NCBI GenBank assembly: GCA_964035545.1
Contig: OZ037765.1
Location: 34,919,504-34,983,503, forward strand
DNA: 64,000 nt
Direction of reading: 5' to 3'
DNA from: Bugula neritina
Lineage: Eukaryota; Bryozoa; Gymnolaemata; Cheilostomatida; Bugulidae
The position numbers were made by a program, and so were the translations under genes. Under the pieces are notes generated by a model. That model was not told the origin of the DNA. It did not search any database and saw only the letters and a program-made list of their open reading frames with translations. Shown here in pieces: positions 24,001 to 33,882 of this stretch (position 1 is its first letter; the number at the start of each line of letters is the position of its first letter).

Positions 24001-25632
24001 TAGTCTTAATTATTTAACTCAAACACAATACAAAACATCACTCTAAATTACAATACAACAATAGCCATATAATACATGCATTCAATCTGAGTCCTCGCTC
24101 ACGACAGCCTAACTATACGCGGGAACTCTCACTTGCCAAGAGCCCGCCTTCAAGTCCTTCTCACTGGATGGTTTGCCGTGACCTTTCCCCTATAAATGTG
24201 TCCTTTAGTATTCCCCAAACAGAGGGAAGATAATTATACATTATTATATTATGCAAATCCACCACAATAGTTTTTGTCAGTGTTGATTTTTAGTTTAGCA
24301 CTACTTAATATTTTACCTTTGTGATAAATATTTCAATATAACTTTGAAGCAGCTTTGGCTTTGGCGTAGACACATTTACTTATTCAAACTTGTTTATACA
24401 CACCATTATATACCTTTATTTTGCCAGGAGATATTATCAGAAGTGATGAAGGAGACCACCCACAAAGACCACAAGGATCTTGGCATGTTCATTCTAGTCA
24501 TCATGTCACACGGAACTTCTGGAAACATCTTCCATGACAGACACTGTAAGCCTGTCAACTTGTCAGAAGTCAAAGATCTACTCTCAGCTAGTAAATTTCC
24601 TGCCATGAGAGGAAAACCCAAACTCATCATCTTCCATGCCTGTTCTGGCAGTGAGTAGTGCAGAGTTGTTCCTCATGTTACTAGAACTAGCAGTTAGATT
24701 ACATTAATTCATGTAACTGTCTCATCAAAATCCTGCAATCTTTTTGACACTGAATCAATGAATATTTGAATGGGTTTATTTAAGGTAGGCTCCACCTCAA
24801 AACCATGTTTTTTGTACATTTTAGTTTTTTGTTTAACTTGGAATTGATTAGTAGTGCTGGTGGTTTCTCCCCACCTTATTGCAGAGTACATTATATGTAT
24901 TTTATATACAGGCAGAGCTGACTTTGGTAATGCTGCACAGTCACAAAGCCTAGACACCGTCTCACCACCAACACCAACCCCTCTACCCTCATCTTCTGCA
25001 ACAGCTGGGAGTGAGTCTTCTGCAGGTCAACATGTGTCTCCAAATATTCACTTTGACAGATTCACTCACCTAGATGCTGATGACTTCTACATTGTGAAGC
25101 CAAGTACAGAAAGTTAGTGAGAAGAAAATTATATTTGAGTCGATTTACGCTTTTACAATTTGAATAAATTAAAATATTTGTTGCATGTCAATAAAATTGT
25201 TGCAAGTTTTGAATATAAAATAATTTACATAATAATTTGACATTCGTATTTAACTGCTCATTTTCATGTGTTGCAGCTTACAAGGCTGGTAGGAATGAGA
25301 ATTATGGTACCTGGTTTATCAGAATACTGGTGGCTACATTCTACAGACACAGCTGTCACAGAGATGTTACTGAGCTGTTTAGGATAGTAAGTAATTCAGT
25401 ATTACTCTTTGTATGATACTGTGGAGTGTGTTGAGTCATCAGCTTTATATTTCTCTTATATTTATACTTACAGATACAAGACAGAGTTAGACGAGTCAGT
25501 ATTGCATATTGTAAGAAGACAGGAGATGAAGCAGCTGGTGGTAATGTACCTAATTGTCAGGAATGTACTTTCACTCACCTCAGAAAACTTTTCTTTTTTC
25601 CAAAGTTCCATGGCAGACAACTCCCACAGTGA
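11840..25632 (+). CDS. Gene A: LRR-Roc-COR-caspase fusion protein (complete, 15 coding exons)
   Basis: Predicted coding exons: 11840-12092, 12713-12941, seven LRR exons (13325-13468, 14328-14471, 15671-15814, 16951-17079, 17616-17759, 18223-18366, 19548-19691), 20759-22761, 22891-22983, 23247-23413, 23559-23759, 24428-24650, 24912-25112, 25277-25386 and 25474-25632. All junctions are GT-AG, phases agree throughout, and the sum is 1544 codons including stop. Order: MG-x3-S N-terminus and proline-rich tract (1-84), unknown segment (85-160), LRRs (161 to about 570), Roc GTPase (P-loop near 596-604), COR, cysteine cluster, acidic linker (about 1190-1230), caspase (about 1240-1543). ROCO proteins are GTP-regulated switches; caspases are Asp-directed cysteine proteases. 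The protein plausibly couples ligand sensing to proteolysis in the cytosol. No signal peptide or transmembrane segment was seen. Confidence 0.85.
12713..12941 (+). CDS. Gene A exon 3: conserved pre-LRR segment
   Basis: 229 bp, entering in phase 1 and leaving in phase 2 (CCAG|GTATGA). The product has a conserved [14 protein letters not shown] block and a [24 protein letters not shown] stretch with the leucine spacing of an LRR-type repeat, so it probably caps the array. Gene B has the same length and about 85% of the residues. I do not recognise the domain. Confidence 0.75.
13004..13272 (+). repeat. 30-bp minisatellite, about 9 copies
   Basis: Unit begins AGTGACTATTCATACTGCTA and continues GCTAGTATTT. 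It lies in the intron just before the first LRR exon. The same unit is expanded to about 33 copies at the equivalent place in gene B. Confidence 0.95.
13325..13468 (+). CDS. Gene A LRR exon 1
   Basis: 144 bp, phase 2-2, encoding two 24-residue LRRs (LKNLEVLNISDNNLS.. and SLTELNMEYC..). Flanked by TATGTTACAG and AACAG|GTGTGT. Confidence 0.85.
13814..13999 (-). pseudogene. Integrase H2C2 fossil in LRR intron (copy 1)
   Basis: The minus-strand frame shows CHKGHQGV, then HHFWW and CNIC, the H2C2 zinc-binding fold and WW motif of retroelement integrases. It recurs in other LRR introns, so it travelled with the exon duplications. Confidence 0.7.
14328..14471 (+). CDS. Gene A LRR exon 2
   Basis: 144 bp, phase 2-2, two LRRs (LEVLNISGNNLSEGLP and LRNLNMNQCRLPTLP). 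Confidence 0.85.
14472..15670 (+). other. LRR intron with duplicated repeat block
   Basis: Non-coding. Contains the recurring block around 14880-14990 (CCCCACGACCCCAAGC) and a decayed antisense integrase H2C2 copy near 15165-15345. The same blocks recur in the introns around 16.2-16.7 and 18.7-19.25 kb. Confidence 0.75.
15671..15814 (+). CDS. Gene A LRR exon 3
   Basis: 144 bp, phase 2-2, two LRRs (LEVLNISRNNLSKGLP and LKELNMMRCKLSTLP). Confidence 0.85.
16502..16687 (-). pseudogene. Integrase H2C2 fossil in LRR intron (copy 2)
   Basis: Same fragment as 13814-13999, with [16 protein letters not shown] and CNIC, uninterrupted over 61 codons. Confidence 0.7.
16951..17079 (+). CDS. Gene A LRR exon 4 (15-bp in-frame deletion)
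   Basis: 129 bp instead of 144, still phase 2-2 with both splice sites. Five residues of the first LRR (the GNNLS region) are missing, so that repeat would be short. It could be skipped without a frame change. Confidence 0.7.
17616..17759 (+). CDS. Gene A LRR exon 5
   Basis: 144 bp, phase 2-2, two LRRs ([16 protein letters not shown] and [15 protein letters not shown]). The following short intron (about 460 bp) is shared with gene B LRR exons 1-2. Confidence 0.85.
18223..18366 (+). CDS. Gene A LRR exon 6
   Basis: 144 bp, phase 2-2, two LRRs (LEVFNISGNNLSEGLP and LRELYMESCKLPTLP). Confidence 0.85.
19038..19223 (-). pseudogene. Integrase H2C2 fossil in LRR intron (copy 3)
   Basis: Same antisense fragment as the copies at 13.8 and 16.5 kb, open over 61 codons ([11 protein letters not shown] .. 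CNIC). Confidence 0.7.
19548..19691 (+). CDS. Gene A LRR exon 7
   Basis: 144 bp, phase 2-2, two LRRs (LEVLNISWSRLSKGLP and LRELNMRNCRLPTLP). Confidence 0.85.
19692..20758 (+). other. Intron before the Roc-COR exon
   Basis: About 1.07 kb without coding signal. Strongly similar along its length to the equivalent gene B intron (54458-55523), including CCAAAGCAGTTCATTCAAAG. Confidence 0.8.
20759..22761 (+). CDS. Gene A Roc-COR exon (2003 bp)
   Basis: Acceptor TTTACTAG, phase 2; donor CCAT|GTATGT, phase 1. It opens with about three LRRs (LQKLEELDIS.., LQKLDIS.., LTQLHTLYL..), then the linker ..[15 protein letters not shown]. The Roc GTPase follows: G1 GNMMAGKTS, a DETTKVF threonine as candidate G2, G3 DMGGQE, G4 THKD. 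The COR domain then occupies the rest (for example [11 protein letters not shown] and LTHLVKQE). A cysteine cluster [14 protein letters not shown] lies near the end. All GTP-binding motifs are intact, so GTP binding is expected. Confidence 0.92.
22891..22983 (+). CDS. Gene A exon 9: short linker
   Basis: 93 bp, phase 1 in and out. Product contains CSPLSSEEADNIKKRV, matching ..[12 protein letters not shown] in gene B. A charged helix-like linker between COR and the caspase part. Confidence 0.7.
23247..23413 (+). CDS. Gene A exon 10: acidic linker into caspase
   Basis: 167 bp, phase 1 to 0. Starts GIGEDDNLSECSDVEEEGY, an Asp/Glu-rich stretch, and continues to LKPTNSERVKQKFDNYQQ, a caspase-entry-like segment. 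Such acidic spacers often hold caspase processing sites. Confidence 0.7.
23559..23759 (+). CDS. Gene A exon 11: caspase large-subunit N-part
   Basis: 201 bp, phase 0-0. RGRVMIINNERF is the first core beta strand of caspases (compare G-x-ALIINN-x-F), followed by the helix containing DYVNIKTLLKDMGF. Confidence 0.85.
23930..24266 (-). repeat. Solo LTR in caspase intron
   Basis: 337 bp with TG..CA ends (TGCGTGGG..CCACCACA), flanked by the 4-bp duplication ATAG (23926-23929 and 24267-24270). It shares the end CCACCACA and a block around CGGGAACTCTCA with the Gypsy II LTR, so it is a diverged relative left by LTR recombination. It lies in the intron between two large-subunit exons. Confidence 0.8.
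24428..24650 (+). CDS. Gene A exon 12: caspase catalytic exon (His and Cys)
   Basis: 223 bp, phase 0 to 1. Catalytic histidine in VIMSHG (codon 24509-24511, residue about 1341) and catalytic cysteine in IFHACSG (codon 24641-24643, residue about 1385), 44 residues apart, within caspase range. The canonical QACRG is HACSG here, so both flanking specificity residues differ. Confidence 0.9.
24912..25112 (+). CDS. Gene A exon 13: inter-subunit linker
   Basis: 201 bp, phase 1-1. A Ser/Thr/Pro-rich linker (PPTPTPLPSSSATAG) followed by HLDADDFYIVKPST, the usual segment before the small subunit. LDAD is a plausible cleavage point. The apparent stop TAG lies in the GTTAGT donor. Confidence 0.75.
25277..25632 (+). 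CDS. Gene A exons 14-15: caspase small subunit
   Basis: Exon 25277-25386 encodes YGTWFIRILVATF, matching the GSWFIQ start of the caspase small subunit. Exon 25474-25632 ends with FTHLRKLFFFPKF and a TGA stop at 25630-25632, matching the usual LxKKLYFFP end. Confidence 0.85.
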
Positions 25633-26565
25633 ATGACGTCTGCAGCACATCACGTGTTCACATGCAGCAGACACAGACCTGCCATATTAGCTAGATACTT
25701 GCAGCTGCTAGACAGACCTGTCATGTCTTTGATTTTATACAATCATTTCTAATTTTATTAGTTTATATATTTTTCATGTACCTGTGATTTAAGAAGAAAT
25801 GTGAGTTACCACATCCACTTTTTATTCATTTTGCATGCTAAACAACATAACTTCTTTGTGTGTTTTTGCCCATTTGCTTTCACTGAATTTATAGACACTT
25901 TCACATATTATGTGCATAGAAGTTTATTCAGCTGTAAAACCTGATTGAAATCTGTTGAATTAATTTAAACATGTTTATGGGGTTTCATGCTTAGCCCCAA
26001 TTATCTATGTTATTTCTGCACTTTTATCTCATTACCATCTATTCAACATATTATTCTTAGGATGTAGAGAAACCATTGCATATGCCTTAGTAAATATAAT
26101 TGATTTGAAGAATTGTCTCTACTTGAGATTAGATGATTCAGTAACCAGTGAGTAAGCTAAGTAGTAAAGAAGAGCAAGTGTATCTTTGTTTACTGGTTGC
26201 TAAGTGATATACTAGTAGTTGGATTCCATCATGGGAAGGTTGGGGAGGGAATAACTCTAAAATACTCCAAATCTGTAATATAAGTCATTTAGTCAGTCTG
26301 TTAATAGCCATATCACTGAATGAATCTAGAAGTTTCCATAAAGTTGATTGAAGCAGAATAAAGTACGAGTGTATTGCTAGGATGAGGTGACTTCCCAAGG
26401 AGTAGGACTTTAATAAATATATTTTATAAAATTAACTAATTTAATAGAAAACAACAAAGGAGATGAAGCAAATAATATTGAAACAGTAACTTAGCAGTAT
26501 AATAGTGTATGCAGGCTATATTGTTAGTAGAGTAACTTGACACACAGAACACGGGTGGTCTGCCA
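25633..26565 (+). other. 3' flank of gene A
   Basis: No coding signal. The first 350 bp (3' UTR) are matched in diverged form at 29.95-30.09 kb. Confidence 0.5.
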
Positions 26566-26820
26566 CTAGTCCCTAGAGTCACTGTGAATATGAGACAGGG
26601 CTAGGAACTTCACATTCTCACACTCTGCTCTGAGACACTCGGCTCTCACCAACTGACTACTCAACTCTCTCTGCTGCCTACGTAATGTGTCCTTCACCTT
26701 CTTATTTATTGTGTCATACTTTTCCACGGCGGTCTTCAACTTTGCAACTCTCTTTTCTTCCTCCAATTCGTACTTCTTCTTAGACTCTGCTGTCACCGAC
26801 TCCAATTTATTCACATCCTC
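26566..26820 (-). CDS. Terminal exon of a coiled-coil protein, unidentified
   Basis: The minus-strand exon begins after a TTCAATTCAG acceptor (exon starts at 26820) and runs 84 codons plus stop (TAG, 26566-26568). Heptad-rich, highly charged sequence (KKKYELEEEKRVAKLKTAVE) predicts a coiled coil. An upstream candidate exon ends at the GTGAGT donor near 26908. The gene converges on gene A. I do not recognise the family. Confidence 0.5.
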   Translation of the reverse strand, partial: EDVNKLESVTAESKKKYELEEEKRVAKLKTAVEKYDTINKKVKDTLRRQQRELSSQLVRAECLRAECENVKFLALSHIHSDSRD

Positions 26821-27019
26821 CTGAATTGAAAGTTTTTGCACTGATATAATACATGCAGCATTCAATATGTCAGTGTTGAGGCTGTAATGTTTGTGTTATT
26901 ACTCACGGAAAGTTGCCAGATCTCTAGGTGGTAGGAGTTGTGCTACCCATGACGTAACTGGCCAGTAAATAACTTTATGCTTATACAAAACACTTCTTCG
27001 CTTCAACAGAAAGGGGAAC

Positions 27020-29160
27020 CTAAAAACTTTGAAATCTTACGGAAAAAATTCTTGAAATGTATAACACTTAAAAACTACTAGCACTTATATTTGTACATAT
27101 TACAGTTGTTTGTATATCGCTAGAAGCAGCACAATGTCTGGGGTCAGTGCATCATCGCAGGGCCCCTCCTCAAAACTACTGTTCCCAGTGACCCCGAGTG
27201 TTGTGCTGCATCAAATGATTTTCTCACGGGTGGGGGTGGGAGGGGCCCATAACTATTGCATAATGTTTGAATAGTTGTAAGAAATACAACAAATCTCTGG
27301 ATAATATTACAGTCAGAGTGACAATATTGAAATAACTATTGAATATAAAAGAGAGCCAGTATGTGTGAGATAAAGGGGAAGGTGATAGACTGAGGGATTA
27401 TAGATACAGAGTTTGAGTAGATACTGCACTTACAGAACGTGTGTATACTGAGATATTGTGGACATCTCTGGCTTGCAAGCAAGTGTGCTACCATTACACT
27501 ACAGAGTAAACCCAACACTACAGGTTCAAGTTTGGAGTTGGGGGCAATAAACTGGAAAATATTTCTAGTTCAGTGGTTGTGGGTTTCAATAAGTATAAAC
27601 CCGAACTCCTAACTCGAAAGCTGCAATCAGTTGCACTCAGTCACCTCAACTCAGAGCTGCTTATATAACCCTTCTAGACAGATACCAAACCCCTAACCCT
27701 ACATAATATTAGGACTAGAGCTGGCCATAATGAACAATGAACTCCTATGGCAAACAACCAAGCAACCCGTTCCAATACAGCGACCCCTAGCTTATAGCCC
27801 GAAGGCTAGGGTATAATACTATTTAGCCAGCTAAGTAAATAACTTAAAATTCTCGGTTCCGTAAGAACAAATGCAATATTTTTAGTTATAATTATTATAC
27901 TTTATACTTATGGCTGAGTTATTGGATTACTATTGTTATTACTATGATCACTATTAGTATTATATTATCTACAATTCTGATTAGGCAACTAGTGGCAATT
28001 ATCCAATTGTGTATATTATTATATAGCCATGCAGTAATACACACAAATAACTGCACTGTAGATACAGTAGAGATGTACTATTCATTGAATATGTCTTCTA
28101 AAGATATTGTTTATTAAAGTCACACCAGAAGTCTATGTATAATAGTAAGTAACCTCACAGCTATCAGTAAATTATATTGAAAAGTAGGAGAATAAAATAA
28201 TGCAGTTTTGGTAAGAGCGCTACCAACTGATTTTAATAAACTTATCAAAAGTTTATACACTGTGGTTGTTGTTACTCAACCATGCAAAAATATGTAGAAT
28301 AAACACAATTGTTCTTAAAGATACCACAATGATTGTGTCCCAAAACATAGCAATCACTCACTGGGTAGCCTCAGAGTATCAACATAGCCTAGTAGAAGTA
28401 GGGCATGAATGATGGTCACCCTAACCACAACAGCATAACCACAGATCTAATAGTCAGCACAAGGCAGACATGAGTAATGTCTTTGTATTATAGACTTCTG
28501 CTAGAGTGTATTAAACTAAAATCATGTACTGAGGAAGGCGTAGTAATAAAAATTAAACTACACACAATATTTAAGCTCTATCACTAACCATACAGTGTTT
28601 CTCGGTTTTGGAATTATTCTCTCAAGATGGCTCTACACATTATTTATATGAACAGTTTCACTGTAAAGTAGGTATAACGTATTGCTGTACAGGAGGTGAT
28701 AACTCCAACTTATTCACTGACACGGATCTCTCAAGGGAACAAACCCTTGTAATATATAAAAGGAGATGTTGAAGTACACAATGCTGTAGCTGTCAGAGAA
28801 AGCTACCATAACACTCCTTAACCAAATTATAGAACATACAAGTATACTAGGCACACTAGTTTTAATTTATTTAAAAAACTTTGTATTTATGATAGGAGGC
28901 TAAGAATTGTCACCTAGCAACCAGTAAACAAATATGCAATGGATAGTATCCTACATTAACACAACTTAGATGACATTTGCTCTTCCTGACATGCTCAATG
29001 GTCCTACCAGACCTGGCACACACTGGCACAGTGCTCTAACCAATAGACTACAGCTGCTCCCTGCTACACTAATTAAATTAAATATTATGGAACTTAGGCT
29101 ATACAAGAGACTTTTTAGACAGCTGGTCTGTTTGTATGCAGCATGCTTGCTATCTTCAGA
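27020..29160. other. Intergenic stretch with two tRNA-like relics
   Basis: No protein-coding signal. Minus-strand tRNA A-box-like text occurs near 27463-27505 (TAGTGTAATGGTAGCAC) and near 29010-29055 (TAGTCTATTGGTTAGAGCAC), each without a convincing B box, so decayed tRNA or SINE heads. Parts of 27.5-28.5 kb resemble 3.07-3.2 kb. Confidence 0.4.
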
Positions 29161-29164
29161 CTAT

Positions 29165-29696
29165 ATCTATGATTATTGGTATTACAGTAGCTTATGTAAT
29201 AAGAAAGTAATACTCTACCTGAGAGTTATAATACCAGTGGAACAACACTCTGAGTCATGGTTTCAACGTGTGACTCAACACACTTCTATTCATAATACTG
29301 AGAATTCTCACAACAAGACTTTATTATCTTAGATATGATGACCCGTGTTTACTGAGGAATAACATAAACAAAGCTAGCTTCATAAATTGTCTTATTCTAG
29401 TTCTATTGATTGTAATACTTTGAGACTGCTAGAGAAATAAACATAAACAAAAGAAATCATATTGATTAAGAAACAAAATGGAATAAATACTTTTTCTATT
29501 CAAATCACGGAAATGATTAGAAACAATATAAAAAAGCAACAAATTTAGAAACTATATAAAGTTATAGACATGTGACAAGTCTGTTTATAGTTAATATGAC
29601 AAGTCTGTCTGCTGCGTTGTAGACACGTGACGTGCTGCAGACGTCACCCTCCATAGAAGCTTCCTGCTATGAGAAAGTGAAGACATGATTTCTGAG
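29165..29696 (+). repeat. Intact copy of duplicated upstream segment (gene B side)
   Basis: Counterpart of 3192-3594 plus 9097-9342. Ends in TCTGAG|GTGAGT (exon end 29696). The shared CACGTGAC and GACGTC motifs are present. If it is the first exon of gene B, intron 1 would be about 15 kb and contain Gypsy II. Confidence 0.5.
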
Positions 29697-31150
29697 GTGA
29701 GTGAGGTTATGTTAGTACTTTTATAGTTTGCTACACGATAAATGTAAAACTTTCAACTTACCAAAAGCAACCCTTCAGAGTTTGCAGAATTTCGTCATTT
29801 ATTTGAAATTGAAATATGAACTATTTAGTTTGCAATAATTTTGATATTATATAATATGCAGAAAATCAATGAAGTCATTTAGTTTTTCTTTTTGGACTTT
29901 TTAATTAGGAATATCTAAGAAATATATAATTGAATTATATAGCAGACAACTCCCACAGTGAGTGCCATATTAGCTAAACACTTGCAGTTGCTAACAAGCC
30001 TATAGGCAGTTATTTCACATATTTGTACATAGTAGCTTGTGTACACTGCAAAATAATTGAAATCTGTTGAACTTGTTTTTTAAATAAAATTTAACAAAAA
30101 CATCCTAGCTTTAGATAATAGAATAAAATAGCTGTCCATTTACTTAAATATAATTCACCAAACTTGGTCACTGCAACTTAAAAGTAAATATGCAGTGTAA
30201 AATGATGGCCTAGCCAATTTCATGTTATAGACATGGCCAATCCAGGTGGATGGTAGTTCAGTATAGGCAGGTAACAATATGAGTCTATCTAATGGTTATG
30301 ACATACTATGACAGCTATAACCAAATTATTCTCATGTATAAATTCATGTATTGTTTATAGACACTGCCACTGCATCTAAATTACTGGCTATTATATTCAC
30401 TAGTAAGCAGTAGCTTGGCAACCGCAAGTTTTCTGTTGGCTGATTGCCAAGTGTAATTCATAAACTAGAATATCGACTGAGACCAAAGAGTATAATAGTT
30501 TGAATAAACATGATTATAATTGAACAGTCAATAACAAAGAACATGAAATCGTTTAACTCCGCTTAACCTGTCACGTGATCATGTAAACTTGTGTTTAGTC
30601 CTTGTAGCTGGAGCATTAAACTAGCTGTCTAAGGAATGCATTGAATACAAATTATTGAGAAAATCTATTAGCTTGTACCTTTCTCATCATAGTGAGAAGT
30701 TAGTGAAGTAAGTTTACTGAGGATATTACATAACATGCAGGTAGTGAAGAATATCGCCTGAGGTTGATGATTTCATTCTACTTCACTGCAGGTACAGGTT
30801 ATTTTAAAATGTGACTCCAACTAACAGTAACACTAGCAGTAACTGACAGTGACTAACAAGTTAGTTCAGTTGTTGAGTTAGGTCCAGTAATGGAGAAATT
30901 GAGAAAAGCCTGTGTTCTAAATTAAAAATGTAGCAAAAGAAGTGATGTTTTCGTGAGAATTTCAACCCGCACCCCAAACCAAAATTTTATAATAAAATAA
31001 AAAAAACTTGAGCTATCTCAATTTCTCCACTACTGCTCCTAAATGCATTTGTTGTAAAGAAGATGAAATAAAGTCTAGGTGTCAAAGGTCACAGAATATG
31101 AGTGTGCTGTTAGCTTATAGTGGAAGCTACTGACTCTGATCATGTTGAAA
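29697..31150 (+). other. Non-coding stretch downstream of the duplicated segment
   Basis: No ORF. Contains the caspase 3'-end relic (29940-30090) and otherwise AT-rich unique sequence. Confidence 0.4.
29940..30090 (+). pseudogene. Relic of a third caspase-gene 3' end
   Basis: CAGACAACTCCCACAGTGA, the last codons and stop of gene A, reappears here followed by diverged gene A 3' UTR text (GCCATATTAGCTA..CTTGCAG..GCT and AAATCTGTTGAA). Only the extreme 3' end is present. Confidence 0.65.
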
Positions 31151-31151
31151 C

Positions 31152-31403
31152 AGGTGATTGTGAGGAACAGGTGGTTGTGAGGGACAGGTGGTTGAGAAAA
31201 ATAGGTGGTTGAGAGGAACAGGTGGTTGAGAGGAACAGGTGGTTGTGAGGAACAGGTGGTTGAGAGGAACAGGTGGTTGTGAGGAACCGGTGGTTGAGAG
31301 GAACAGGTGGTTGTGAGGAACCGGTGGTTGAGAGGAACCGGTGGTTGAGAGGAACAGGTGGTTGTGAGGAACAGGTGGTTGAGAGGAACAGGTGGTTGTG
31401 AGC
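31152..31403 (+). repeat. 17-bp minisatellite, about 15 copies
   Basis: Unit about AGGTGGTTGTGAGGAAC with GAG/GTG variants. The same unit recurs at 43921-44052 on the other side of Gypsy II. Confidence 0.95.
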
Positions 31404-31875
31404 GTAATGGATTATTCTTTATATGTATTTTAGTTACCTTTTATAGTTTTCTTTATGTAAATGTAGAATTTAGATTAAATAATATTTGCTGTCACTTTGA
31501 TTTTTACAATTTATATTTATTAATTTTGTTTAGAGGCTAACTGGGCAAAGGTTAGCTTCAAGCCTGCCCAGGGAATTTAGTTAGAGTTTCTAGTTTGAGT
31601 TAGTTGAGTGTGGTCACGTTTTTAATTACTTAGAATAAAATACTCAGAAACATATCCAAGTAAGTTCTGTTTTTATATAATAATAACATGCAATTGTAAA
31701 TTGATTGTAATAACTCAGAAATACAATCTACCTGCAGTAATATTCAGGCTACTAGGAGATTGTCTAATTATAATTGCTCATCGCTTTTATAATTAGTCTA
31801 AGGTTGACAATAATTTACACTGTTAATCCCAGTATAGTTATTGGTTGCAACTAATTAATTATTCACTAGTTCTTG
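31404..31875. other. Unannotated spacer before Gypsy II
   Basis: AT-rich, no gene or repeat recognised. The host sequence reads GCTTT|element|CTTTTGCCTG across the Gypsy II insertion. Confidence 0.4.
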
Positions 31876-31879
31876 CTTT

Positions 31880-32263
31880 TGTTGCAGTTTTGAACTTGTG
31901 GGGTTTACCAGTGTGTATTGTCAATTAGCACATTAGCTCCAATCTAATCAATCTCACAAAGTAGTAGCCGAGTATTAGAACATTATATTTATAAAGTTAA
32001 GTACAAAAGAAAAACATTACAATTATTATCAATTTACAGTAGTACACATTCACGATACGTGCTTTCAACTCGATTCCTTGCTCACAACAACAACTAGTCG
32101 CAGGAACTCTCACTAATTGTTATCCTGACCTCAAACTGTTCCTATTGGATAGTTCATCTTGATCAGATCACCTCCACGTGCATGATGATTGCAGAATTCT
32201 TTAGAACGGGGAAACAACACTTTCCCCTTTTATATTATATAGGTGACGTCACAAACCACCACA
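31880..32263 (-). repeat. Gypsy II 3' LTR
   Basis: 384 bp, closely matching 43302-43684. Holds a perfect CRE-type palindrome TGACGTCA at 32244-32251, near its transcriptional 5' side. Confidence 0.92.
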
Positions 32264-32535
32264 TCGCCCCCCACCAGCAGAAAGCCCACTATCTGATATA
32301 GCAAAAGGATAATATTATGATAATATAAAAAGAAAGTCATAACATATAACACACACACGAGACAGCCATATTAAAAAATAACCATAATTTAGAAAAAGAA
32401 GGGCTTACAAGGCCAGATATAAAGAGAGAAGTAGTGTCACATATAAAATAATGTAGACGAATAAACAGTGTCAACGATTATCATAACGTCGCCCACAGAG
32501 ATCTGAAGCCGAGAAGGGAAGAGAGGGGTGGCTAA

Positions 32536-33120
32536 TTACTGGTTCTGAGAGCGGTATTTAGCCTGCCGGGCTCGAAGCCGTCCTTTGATTTGTCCCACCG
32601 AATCCTTTAACTGATATAGCCCGGTAGTTTTATTGAGCAAGTCGGGCGCCAGTTGGGTGAAGTCTGCCTGCAGTCGCAGAAGCCATTCCTCGACGGTGGC
32701 TACTGGCTAGTCTGGTGGGCCTCTCAGGAGGTGGAGTTGCAGCCCGGAGGACAGGCACTACCTCTTCTTTAACTCCTTCCGGTTCTTTTGGGACAAGAAT
32801 GGGGTCGGGTTTGTTAGACACCATGGGAGACTGTTGTCTGGCATACTTTAGTATCGTCTGGAAGCCGGATGTCAGGGCGGCTAGTGTCAATGCCTTCTTA
32901 ACTAGCGGCCTTATAATGGCAAAATATTCTAGGAATGTATCCTCATCCACAACGTGGTTCTCTCCTGCGTAACAGTTCATCTTATGTACAGTAACCGGGT
33001 AGAGGTATACATCATGATACCCGCATAGACAAAAGTTCAATAAGAAATGGGCGTTCACATGTAGCCTTAGTGAACGGTGTGACGGGCGCTCCCCTTTACA
33101 GATCTAGCACCTTTTGGTCC
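32536..33120 (-). pseudogene. Gypsy II extra ORF (zinc-finger protein) remnant
   Basis: Lies between integrase and the 3' LTR. Finger 1 has C-x2-C-x12-H-x3-H spacing but an in-frame TAG (33104-33106) sits between its two cysteines. Finger 2 starts CLCG and is followed by ..VDEDTFLEYFAIIRPLV, matching the Gypsy III ORF in arrangement. A later frame change leads to a charged helical tail ending ..AKYRSQNQ and TAA (32536-32538). Confidence 0.65.
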
Positions 33121-33882
33121 CCAGGCGGCCTCTATTTTTCTCTCCGTTGTCGGCGAGACTCACCGCGAACGTCGGCAGAGTATTAAGGGTAGTCCTCACT
33201 CCATCTCTGGTTCTTCCTCCATGGGTAAAGGAGGCAGCTGTCCTTGTGGCCTGGTGGCGGCCATTCGAGTGTTACCTGAAAGAGTTCAACAGTGTTAGTT
33301 ACCCTACACTGAAGTACCGCCGGCATTAAGCAGCCTGACAGATTCTCTGTTCAGTTAGACACTCACGAGATCTAGACTAATGAATAGTTGGTTGAGAACA
33401 CACACTACAATTGAGGATCGCTAGGATCTCTAAGTCAGTCTGTGCCCCCACCACTGATTCTCACTAGTTCGTATCTCCAGCTCGTTTAACTAGCTGAGTT
33501 AGAGCTGATTGATGCAATCTAGTTTCCGTACCAGAATAATATAATTAACTCACCCTTTGATCCGGTATAGTAAGACATACTGAATGCTATTGAATGATTA
33601 TTATTAGTGACTACTGGCATGTCTGCTCTTAACTGCATCAGTGTAAGAAAAGACTGGGCAACATGGTTGCGATGTATGACTAGGGCACTGTGCTCCCGGC
33701 GGATGAATCTTATTTACGATTCCGTCCGTGTTAAAGTTAGTTTTTCCGTGTTGTCCACGACTCCCATTACTAACCGGTGGTTTGCCCGCACGGCACCCCG
33801 CTGGACTCTCATATCTGCCGCTTTCCACGCAGTCACATATGAAGTCTTTTAAATATGCTGGGGGTTGTCTGGTATGCTGTCC

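Noticed and set aside
27463-29055. Two tRNA genes on the minus strand
   Set aside because: Only A-box-like halves are present, with no convincing B box or closed cloverleaf.
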